Shown here: positions 47,201 to 59,600 of the stretch, piece after piece
How positions within the stretch are numbered: the first letter of the stretch is position 1
How the letters are laid out: each line of letters begins with the position of its first letter
Source of the DNA: Zhengitettix transpicula
Taxonomy: Eukaryota; Arthropoda; Insecta; Orthoptera; Tetrigidae
Assembly: GCA_037074705.1 (NCBI GenBank)
Contig: CM073596.1
Location: forward strand, 24,340,001-24,404,000
Direction: 5' to 3'
DNA: 64,000 bases
Notes under the pieces: model-generated
The model's database searches: none
Told to the model about the DNA's origin: nothing
Seen by the model: the letters and a program-made list of their open reading frames with translations, nothing else
Program-made: the position numbers and the translations under genes

Positions 47201-50200
47201 GAAATTACAAATATATATAAATTCTCCATAAAACCCGACATCAAGGAAGCCTGTGAGAGCACCTCGGCCTGTTTTGAGAGGTATATTTTCCTCGGTCGCA
47301 GAACTTGGGCAAGAGTTGTCCGCTATTCCTATTGGAATAGTCGGCCAGCTGCCTCCTAAACCGGTCAAGGCACGGCGAGGGGAAAGCTGCGACCTCACAG
47401 CAAACCCCTCTCCCGCAATCAGAAGGGCGTGGGACAAGCATTTTCCGACCAACCTGATGCAGGTTTTCCCTGAATCACTTAGGCGAATACCGGGTAAGAC
47501 CTTTAAACCATATCCCGGGGGCTACCTTCCTCTACCCTTCCAAATCCCCCTTTCACTCCGTTTCCTATGCTATAAGAGGGGAGTTGCCACTATGTGGATT
47601 ACCCTATACATAGCCTGTCTACACTATTTTTTTAAAAAAATTAAACCTGATACAAACAAAGCCATCCATTTATTTATTCAGATTATTAAAATAAAATGTA
47701 ATATTGATATTTATCTCACTATAACACAATATATAAATATAATTGCCCAAGTTAGAAAAGGTTAATTAATTAACAATACAATTAGAATAATATATCACTA
47801 CGTATAGACCCTAATATCATCAGGTGAACAATAAAAATATTAGATATTAATTAATATTATAATCTAAAATTTCTTCAAAGATTTGGAATATTTTGATAAA
47901 TTTGATTGTGTACACTTATCTTCAATGAAAAGGTTCCAAAAATTATTTAATGTTGTATAAAAGGAATTCTGAATAATTTTTAAGCACAATCGTGCTTCTA
48001 TGCCAGTTTTAAAGGAAAATAATTATAAAATAATAAATTGAGGTTACAACTAGCATGGAAGCCTGACCAGATTTAAAATTTATTAACAATTCTTTAATAT
48101 TATGATAAATAATTTTTGGAATCTAATAATTTGAAATCTTAGAAGTGTATACATTCAAATTCATCAGAATATCTAAAATCTTTGAAGAAATTGTTCACCT
48201 GATGAATTAGAATTCAACGTAGTGATGATATAATGTTCCAACTGCATTAATTACATTGTTAATTAATAAATTATTCTGGATGCTTGGCCATTATATTTAT
48301 GATACAAACTCACTCCATTGTCGTGTTTAGGTGGAATACTTCAAACCAGTTAGTTTGAAAATCTTGTGTTTTTTTTTGCAATATCCGTAAGAAAATGAAT
48401 GAGTTCGAAATTTTTGTTGTTTGATGGAGTTCTTACGGGAATTTCATTTCCTGTGGTATAGAGAAGAGAAATTTGAAGGGTAAGTTAGAATTTTTCCGAA
48501 AAGAAGAAGGGCAAAAATAGTGGAAGAATTGGATTGAAATATTCGAAAAATAATGTACCCCTGCAAGAACAAAACCTGGAGTCGTAGAAATGAAAGAAAC
48601 GTTTCGAACAGAAAGAAAAAACAGTTCGTCTTCGGGGGGGAAAAGGATATTGAGAGCTGGAGGATGGTAATCGTATCGTTCGTAGACGCAGACTGACTCA
48701 ATTGGGCCTAGTCCTAGAGCATCTGAAGACGAACAGCTGTTCTTATTGTGCACGTAACGTCTTCCGATTTCTAACACTTTTTTTCCTTTCATTGTCCACT
48801 TAGGTCAGATATTCTTCGATATTTCAATAATTATCTTTTACTCAGGTCCCCCCCCCCCATTATTTACTACTTGGCACGATGTTGGACTAACATTTACTTT
48901 CCTTTTGCGTAATAAACCAGGCAATGGAATATACGAAAAAGCCAACAAAAAACCGGGAGCGTGGAGGTATGCTTGACGCTTTTAAGTAGTTTGATATCAA
49001 CCCAACGATTCATATAGACAAGTGATTAGAATTCAGTATAGAGAGAGCGCCAGGAAAGCCCAGAGCGGCATGCAGCAAGTGTGGGAAAATAAAACCGTCT
49101 GATATACTGTGAGGAGAGATTTGAAAATGTCGATAGGGAATGTGGGGCAGTGGGAAGGAGTACGTAGCTTCCTGCGGGCATGGGACGTACCTCAGGAAAT
49201 GACTTTCACCGCTGCCGAATAGGCTGGCACCGTTCTTTCTACTCAGTAGTGGTCACAGGTAAAACGTGAAAATCGAATTCCAGTGAATTATTTTCCTAGA
49301 ACCTTATCGCGGCTCAAGGTAATCAAATAGGACAAAAAATATTTAGAGAAATTATTCTGACTTGTTTCAAAATACCAAGCAAAACAATTCTAAAATAAAC
49401 CATGACCAAGATGTGGAGTTCAATATTTTCAAGTGATTTTTTTTAAAAATTTATTAAAATTAACTCTTGGTCCGGAGGCTTTACAGTTGTGATAATTTAA
49501 CACAATAAAAGTATTTACAGCTTGTAAATATTTAATAAATAAAAGTTAATAAAATTATTTACAATTGTAAATATGTAACATGTAAACTTGGCGTCTTGGA
49601 TGTGTGACCCTTGTTAATCCAAGTTAGAGACGAAGGAAACCGACTAACTTTTTTACAACATATTAACGAAGGTTAGCCGGCGTGAGGTTTGGGATCGATC
49701 TGGTCATCGGGGAAACTTCGTGTTATGAAAAGCATTAAGGACGTTAGGTTAGGGAAGATGGGAAGAACTGATATTTAGGGAGTTGTAGTGTCAGTTGGTA
49801 GGTGGGGGGTTAGAGTTAGGTAATTCCGGAGTGATTTAGGATGTGGATGATATCAATTGGGAGTTTACGTTTTAGTCTGCGATTTTGTGAACGAAGGGGT
49901 GGGGGTTACTGTAGAAGAGCTCAATGGTTGGATTTGGATGGTTGTAGATTTATGAATTATGGCAGGAATTAAGGGAATTTCAAGGTTTTTGCGGACAACT
50001 GAGTTGCGAAGGACCCGGCGGAATGTGAGATTAAACGGAGAATTTTCTTTGGTTTGTATTTTGTTGGAGTGGGAATATGTAGTGGATCCCCATATGGCAC
50101 ATGAGTACGACCATATTGGGCGGATTAAGGTGCTAAGGGATATGGGAGATTTTCTGTAGATAAGAGGGAAGAGTTGTTGATTCTTGGGGTGATGAGGAAT

Positions 50201-53200
50201 ATGTGAGGTTCTATGATAATTTGGAATCGAGGATAGGTGTAGGTTGTTGGAGAGGTATTTTGGTGCCGTTAAGAAAAAAAAGAGTGGTTGAGAGAATGTT
50301 TGGTTTTAAGGGTGAAGGGAATGATTGTGGATTCGGTAGGGTTTATGCTGATTCTCCATTTTTTGGCCCAGTTTTCAATATCATAAAGGGCTCTGGAGCC
50401 CGAGTGTGGAGAGGATGTTTGGAGGAGTATGGCAAGGTCATCTGCAAAGAGTACTGTTTTAGTTGGTAGGTTTTGACGTATGTCGTGAAAACAGAGGTTG
50501 AAGAGAAGAGGGCCTAGGATGCTGCCTTGGGGGACGCCAGAGGAAATAGGGAAGGAATTTAAAAGGGTATTGTTAAATTTGACAGAGAAGGAGATAGCAA
50601 GGATTCTGAAGAGGGAATCATTAAGTGGGTCTTTGATTTTGGAAATTAGTGACTGGTGACGTACTTTATCAAAAGCTTTTTCTGCATCTAGGAAGGCAGC
50701 AATGCACGAGTTATTGGTGTCGAAGGAATTGTTGATGAGTAGAGTTGATGGGTGCAAGAGTGTTTGGGTCTAAAGCCGTATTGAGCAGGAGGAATGAGGT
50801 GGGTTAATTCTTTGCCAAGGAGGCGAAGGAGTTTTTCGAACAATTTGGATAAAGTGGGGGGGGGGGGAGATACTGAAGGGTCTATAACTATTGGGACAGA
50901 ATTTGGGTTTGATTGGCTTTGGGATCATTACTATATGTGCGTGCTTCCAGGATGTTGGGCAATATCTTGTGCGGATGATTGCATTGAAGGCGATTGTTAA
51001 GGTCCTGACCGGCGGAGTGTTTATTTTTTAATTTGTTTAGTGTAGAGCGCGGATTTGTGGAGGAGTGAATAGTTTAGGTAGAGGTGACAGTTGAAGAGGT
51101 TTGAGGACAGTGTTATTGATCTTGTTATTAAGACGAAAAAAATCGACTTGAGAACAAAAAATACATGATCAGTGCAATTAATGGATTTTTTTTTAGGTTT
51201 GCTTTGAAGGCACAAAATTGGCAATATATTTTTTAAATTTTATTTTATTGTAACAATTTCATTTTATATTTATATATCCATTCATATTTATGCTTTTTTC
51301 TTTTATTTGATTATATTTCGTAAGCTTATTGGTTTTGGCTTGAATTTCCTTAGTTGTGAATGAATTCAATGGTATTTTTCCTGAATGAACTATGATTTTT
51401 GACAGCTTCGTTTTTTTATTTGTTCCATTTCCTAAATGAAATCAATAAATCTAAAATATTCGTGCAACGAACGACTGATTTCTAGTTTCAAAAGGGAATA
51501 AATAGTGAAGTTAGGAATCTGAGGGAGACCGCCTGGATTTGAAGTTGTTTGCCGAAAAGCGCAGTAAAAATAAGGCTAAAAGCGCAGAAGGAAGTGGGAA
51601 AAATAAAAGTAATCAGGTACTATAATTGATTTAATGAAGAATGTCGAACTCCCGTTCTACAATACATAATTCAAATTACAGCACTGCAAAATGCAGCCAT
51701 ATTGCAGATAAATGCACTTCAATCAACTAGCAATCTATTAAGGAATGAAACAAAGTTTGAAAACAGTATCTCATAATTTTGTAAAACAAAGACATTTACA
51801 ATGTATAAATTAATAAAAGGGTTGTCTAATGTTTCCATTCCTTCAAAACATTGTGCAAAATATGGAAACAAAAAACTGCTAATTACTAACGAAAGTAAAA
51901 GTTGATCAACGGCAACGACGGGATAAATAAGTGTGAAGAGACGTAAAAGACTTATTATTGACACCATTATAACTGCATTCTATAAAAATAGGTTATCAAA
52001 CCCAGCAAATATTTCTTTTCTGTCGAACACTCGAATAAGGAACTGTTTTTTTGATAAACGAACCAACGAATAATTATTCAGGAAATTCCTCTTACGAACT
52101 GACGTATTATCGTCCTCTTTAATAGGAAGTGCGTTTGAAAAGTCGTTCCTTTAAAATATATATTCATATCAAAGCGGTTCCTTTATTTCCTTTTTATTTT
52201 TCGTTGATACAGCACACTTCTACTTTAGAATCGACTTCTTGCTTCTCTCTTCCAATACGGAACTTAATTGGTCTGCAAGTCTTTTGAAAAGGTTCTGAAG
52301 TTTACGTTACCCTCCAACTTCGACATGAATACGGCGCACTACGACCTACGTCCTTTATGATGAACTATGGCCAGGAAGCATGACTAAGGAGTGAGATATA
52401 GGTCACAACTTGCTCTTTGCAAGGATCGCAGTTTGATCTTTCCGTCATGAAGGCCGCGAAAGGGAAAGGAATTGCACCACTAAATCGACAAACTGCTGTC
52501 GCTTATTTCCAACTTCTTTACGAAAATTATTCTAGACAAAACAGTAGGCAGTAACTTTCAAACTCCATTCTCTTTCTAGTTTTATTGTTTTTAAAAAAGA
52601 AAATGATTTTATTTACACGGTTTCCGTAACGGGAAGAACTGAAATCAATTTGGCAATCTATATAATAAAAACGGATGTATATTTGTAATTTCTATACAGA
52701 TTTAAACACGTGGATTGCAACAAAAATTGGTACACATATTCTTCAAAACACGTGAAACGGTACTGTGGGAATGAGAATCCCATAGCATAAAGGTGGAAAG
52801 AATTATAATTAAAAAATGTAATAATTTTGTGTTAAATTACTGCGCGCCAAGATACCATGAAGTCACGCGCGCGAGAGAGAGAGGACGTTACTACGCAACG
52901 AACGAAAGAAATAAGTCCTTTTTTCCGTAATGAAATAAAGCACAAATATTTTCATTGAATAAAAAGTATAATTTTGTCCAGTAATCCTCTATCGAAGGAT
53001 GATAAAAAAAACCCAACGGAATACTTTACGATCCTTGCGGAAAATGTAAGTTAATTTTCGGGCCAATATTAGTGACTCCAATATGGCGACTATTTGTTTA
53101 CATTCTGAATCTAGCGAACAATTTATTCATTTACTCTTTCGTAATGGCTGAGGAATGAGGGACAATTATATCCTGCAACACTCCAGGAGTACATTTAAGT

Positions 53201-55578
53201 ATTCTATTCGTAAAGAAATTCAGAAGTATGTTTGTTGGGATTGATGCAATAAAACTCTATGTATTTTATAGCTATTCAATTAATACACTATTGGTCTAAA
53301 GTATGTACGGAACTGGGAACATTTGGATTTAGGTTAATTCACTTCTTGACTTAAGATTATTATAGAATTAAATCTTTTTTTGGGTTTATATAAATAAAAT
53401 AAATAATCGGGCAACGCCGAGCACCCAGCTAGTTATGAAATAAAACTTTTTTCGCTTTCAAGGTAAAAGCTTAAATTATAGTACAAAAATTTATAAATTG
53501 TACAAATTAAAAATACGCGTAGTAATTATTTCTACAAGAGTACCCCGTTGTTTTAAGAAGACATTCCCATGACATTAAAGTAGGGCAGAGTCATTTTGAT
53601 CGTAGAACGACGAGAGAATGGAAATGAAGTAAAATAAAAGTTAGTCGATAGATATAAATAGAATTCGAGAATTTTTAGAATAAATAACTGTCGACATTAT
53701 TGCAATTTTTTTTATATCTAGAGGCCAGTTTTTCTAGATTTCGCTACAATGATTTTTTTCATCACACCAACAGTCCGTCAAACTTTAAAAATATATATTC
53801 CCATGTCGTTAATCAATCACTTTTTCCATTATGATGATATTTGTTCCAAACACAGTGAAAAGTCTCAACTTGGCTCCTCTTTCTAGGATTGAGAATATAA
53901 GGAAATAGTATGGATTAATAAACCATATTACGTCTTAAATGTTTTCTTAAACCAAAAATGGCTGTGTTGGGAGAAACTGCAAGCCCATTTTTCCACAAGG
54001 ATATGAATGAATGATACAAAGGTGAAAGATCTACGTATAGAGTTGGTGAATATGTTCTCTACACCGTTCAACTAGAATAACTGGATTTACCGTCGTCTCG
54101 GCTATGAGGAAGATCGGTTTCAAAATACTCTGCCCTCCCACGCGGAGAAAATGAGGCATCGATTGTTTCACTCCGCCTGCCGATCGATGTATGACAAAAT
54201 GACCTACACAACGGCATATGAAGGTCGTGAATACCACAAGCAAGACTCGTCGTCTTTCTCTAGCGATTAAGCTGTTTCCGCGAGACGACATACTTTGTAT
54301 TCGATTTCTCGTTCAGCTGTCACTCCTGCAGTCGTCCTTAATCCCACTTTCCTTTCTCCAGCTCTTCGCCTTCATCAGGCTACATTTGCAGTCTGCCATG
54401 CCAATGAAAACCTTACACCTGGATCACCCGAGAAAGTTACAGGAATATACGAGATCATTTCGAAAATCTTAATTGTGTTAAAAATATTTTTCTGGCAAAC
54501 CACTATCCCTTGTTGACTTAAAATATGTATACATGAACATCAGATTATCTAGGATTAATTTTAGTTTCAACCACAACAAAGCTATTAAGAATAATACAGT
54601 TATTTCATCTAAGCCTTCATTTTATACGTTCATTTAAAGGACACACAGATCTTTTCGCCACAAGTAATGTTGCTTATAATTGTTTAAATTGTACTTTGTG
54701 TTATATCGGTCAAACGAAACGAACAAAAGAACACATTATGAATTACAAAATTACAGTCTATTACTAAACATTGCTATAATTTTATTGGCAGTTTTGATTC
54801 TGAAAACGCCACAGTATCGCACAAGGCACGTTATTACAATTAAATATTTATTCCACCAATGTTATTAAAAACCATTCCAATACGGTCAATATCAAACTTG
54901 AGACCGAAAATCTCAACATTTTGTATATCTTATTGTAAGAGGTTTGCTGCATCTGTTTATAACTTTGGTTATCAGATCTTTGTTGCTTTACTAGTCACTA
55001 TATTTAAATACTGTTAAAGGAGAGACGTAAAGTAGGATCGAAACGTCCAACTATTTGCATTCCTTTGCTTCTCTAACTGAAGCAGGTCTGAAATTTAAGG
55101 TCGTATAATTAATAATATACGAGTACTCTTTAAATTTAGATCCTAAACTGAAAACAATACAAGAACAACATACTTATCTAATAAGGTTCAAACATAGAAG
55201 TAAACATTCTTGGTGTTGGGAAGTTATCGGGAGTTTCAAAGTGTACAATAAGATAAATTGAAAGAACGTAGAAAAATTCTAAATTTTTTAACAGTAAAAA
55301 AAAACTGCCTACCATAAGAGAAAGGTTAAGAATCGGTACGAGTCGCAGGAGACTGAACACCCCTACAGGAATGAACCATCGATTCCAGATACGTTACTAA
55401 CTCTAGAATACACAATGACCTAAATATTCCCTCAACCCAAAAAAAACATAATTCAAACCGCCCTAATCCAACGTAATAGAAATCTCCACCACTTCAATCC
55501 CTCAAATACAAAATCCTCCACCTAAACACCTTAAAAGGCTAAAAACAAAACGACAAATTGACCCGGCAACCACCGTAA

Positions 55579-55622
<44 letters not shown>

Positions 55623-56622
55623 TAATAATTACTAATAAGATGGCTTTAATTTTGCCCCACGTTGTGGTAGCCATTTTGAAATATACCCTAATGATAGGCT
55701 TTTTAAATGAAAGATTAATAAAATTTACAAACAATATTTTTATTGTGGCAATAACTCAAACAATTACAAATTTATAATATTGAATTTCTCAGGGTCTTCA
55801 CTGAGTTTGATAATGGACAAATCAATAATATTTATAATCTTATCAACAACAAATCACAATTAAAAGAAGTTTACTCGTCAATTAAACTGGAACTAAATTT
55901 AGTTGTGAACGAAATTAAAAGTAAAAAGATTGACTCTGATTAACAATTTTAATAAAAAAATGAGAACGAAATCTGACGGCTATCTTTCAATTACGTTTAC
56001 ATAATTAATTTTTTTTTAAAATTGTTACTCACGTCTGCCCAGCATTCCACCATACATTTAATTTTCGAAAACTCTATTGCGGGGTTTTACACTGCTTGTA
56101 AACTCACAGATTCGACACCAAATTTTTAAGCCAAAATCTTATATGTCGTCAGGAACTCGGATGATCCTGCTTTAGTCTTCTATCGGTTGACCGCTCGCCT
56201 TAGGTGAATTCTGCGATTTGTCGATTGGGTAGTCTTTATTGTTCCGGACTTAAACCGAAACTTTTGCTATTTTTGGCCGGCTATAGACACAAAAACTGCT
56301 TTTTCTTAGCAGGTTTCGACGTTATACCTTTATGAATGTTTTACTTTGTCCTGGTAATTGCCAACCCTGTTGAATTCTCCTTCCAAAACTGTTATACCTC
56401 GACGAGGTATTTCCGTGAACTGTATCTCAACATATCTCCCTGCGAACTGTACTCTCGTCTCGCAATTTGAGCGCGCATACGCTATTTTGACGGACCTTCC
56501 GACAAAGGAACGGAACCGGGTTTCTATTGTTGTCCCAAAGACTCCTGCCGTTACAACGGATTTCTCAAACAATTTATATTTTTATGTTGAAACAATTAAT
56601 TTCCTAATTAATTGGCATTACA

Positions 56623-56655
<33 letters not shown>

Positions 56656-59600
56656 TATATAAAATTCATAACTTCCTCTTCAACTACATTTCTTCAAATT
56701 TATTTTAACATGTTAACGTCATCAATGTAAAATCTTCGGATTAAAATTTTTTCTGTATATTAAAAAAAAGCTATTCCAGAATCTGAAGGCAATCGAGTGG
56801 CATTCATGTGGCAATATATACACAGCACAGACTGACGAGAATTTCTTATGACTTTCAACGGAGGACTTATTTGCAAATACCACAACCACTCTCTTTCTCT
56901 CGTTTTAATTTTATTCTGGGGCTTGTCGCTTCATTGGAATTCTACGAGCAGTTCTACATTTAGAGCAACGGTAGAAAACTGTGGTATTCTTTGGGGAAAT
57001 GGCGGAAAGTTCCACAGATGGCAAGGGCGTGTCTTCTCGGGAAAGCGGGCAACAACCACATATAAAACGTCCACACAAGAAAGTCAGGCGTAGTATTAAT
57101 ATTTCTCCTCCATGATCACTATTTGGATTTTTATAAACGATAAAAAAATATATTTTCACATTGTACACAAACTGGTAAACATTTAACTATTATTTTCAAT
57201 ATGTAATCGTTATTAATCAATGTTTTGAAAGAATATCTCGGTAAATTAAAAAAAATACGATATGGAAGCGGGAGCACATCTCTTGTGCACTTATGCAGAC
57301 AATTTCAACAACAACAACAACAAAACCTTTCAGTGCATAACCCCAGATCCTGAAAACAGGTAAAACAAAATGATTCAGTTATTTGCCAAAAAATCACGTA
57401 ATATTTTCTGAGTGTTATTCAAGTAACTGCTGAACGCGTCAAAACAATGTTTGAAAATATTTACACGAAATCCGCATCCGTGGCATTACTTTAATGCTCA
57501 GTCCTATGAATTGTTTCTTTCTAGACGAGGGCGGACTTTATCCAGATGGAAATTTCCCACTCGTTTCTTAAGAAAACAAGTAAACCTAGTCGAGGGAAAG
57601 TTTGCGCAACACCCTTGCAGGAGTGAGGGAAAGCAAGATTTGTCATATTGCTGTACTATTACAGAGTTAACTTTTAGGTTGAAATGATAGTATTCATTTT
57701 TCACAACTACTCAATTATTATTTATCTCCCCATTAAACTATTTACCGACATCTTTATTATGTTAAAGTCAAAATCAATTAATGAATAAGAAATATAGCCA
57801 ATTCAGACAAAAGAGGTAATATAAATACCACACAACATCTCTAATTCCTTTCGTCAGGTGCTAAGAAGAGACGAGAGCGACACAACTGCACTCGTCAGTT
57901 GACAAAACTCAAAAGCGACGAAAACGCAACGACAACGGGAAAACATAAGGTTTAGCGTAACAATAAGGGAGTAACGACAATGGGAAAACAAGGTTTAGTG
58001 TATAATAAGGGATCATCGCAATTATTGAGGTTAAAATGAAAAAAAATTGACGTCTGAATAATGAATAACAAATATAGCCAATTCACACAAAAAGGTAATA
58101 TAAGTACCACACAACATTTCTGGTATCCTTGTAACTTTCTAAGTTGCTAAGAAGAGCAGAGAGCAACAAAACTGCACTCCAAAGGCTTTTGAGTGTTGTC
58201 AACTGACAAGTGCAGTTGTGTTTCTCTAGGCTATTCTTAGCACTTGACGAAAGGAACAAGGATCCCAGAAACGTTGTGAGATAGTTGTATTACCTTTTTG
58301 TCTGAATTGGCTATATTTCTTATTAATTAATTATTGAGTTTAATAGTGTCTGTACCTTAATAGTTGTGATGTTGGAATTACTGTGAAGCATCTATGAAAT
58401 GAATCTGGAATTGTACCTGGTGTCAATGTCTAAAATCTTAGCATTTTGCCAATCAAATGTCTGTTTAGAATTGATTATATGTAAGGATACTACAGATTAT
58501 TTATCAATTGAAAGTTTGATATTAGATATATGTTCCTTGATACGTGTATTAAGGGAACGTTTTGTTTGCCCTATGTAACAGGAATTACAATTAGAGCAAC
58601 AGATTTTGTAAACTACATAATGTTTGATGTAGTGTCATGCGAGTCCTTGTGGTTTTCAACCAAGTAGGAAAGAGTATTAGTAGATTTGTAAACAATGGAT
58701 ATTTAATATTCTTTGAATATTTGGACAAAAAACTTCCCATTGATAAACAATCTGTAGTATCCAAACATATCATCAATTCTAAACATACATTTAATTGGCA
58801 AAATGCTAAGATTTTAGACATTGACACCAGGTACAATTCCACACACATTTCAGAGGTGCTTCACATTAAATCACAGCTTTTAATGTACAGACACTATTAA
58901 ACTCAATAATTGCCATGATCCCTTATTATTACGTTAACCCTTCGGCTCCCCCATTGCCGTTGCGTTTTCGTCGCTTTTGAGTTATATCAACTGACGAGTG
59001 GCGGTCGTGTTGCTCTCGGCTCTTCTCAGCACCTGACTAAAGGTACAAGGATCCCAGAAACGTTGTGTGGTATTTATAATTACCCTTTTTGTCCGAATTG
59101 GCTATCTTTCTTATTAATTTTTTTCAATCAGACGTAAATTTTTTTCATTTCAAAATCAATTACTTTTATATGTAGTTTCAAACTTTCGGCATTAAAAGTT
59201 TCCGTTTTGAAACTAAATATTTACATGACATGGCGAGATAGTCGCCAACCTGTCCGCTCCAATTGTGGGAAGGCGGAAGAGCGACGTGAACAACGACAGC
59301 GAAGACTACGGGAAGTTTCGATTGTAAGCGGCATGAATACAAAACGAGGCTTCGCATTGAAGATGTAGTTTCGTTTACCAAGTGACAGACAATATAAACA
59401 GTGAACGGCATTAAATATAAATCTTTGTAAACTGGATGTAGTGTGGATAATAAAGACAACGAGTTTCCGTCCGATGATTCAAGCTGATTAATAAAAATTC
59501 TGAACTACGGAGAACGGTTAAATTGTTTCATAAATATTGAGGTAAAACGGGCATCAATATTTTCATTTATTTTATAGTATTTATGGCTGTTTTCCGTGTA

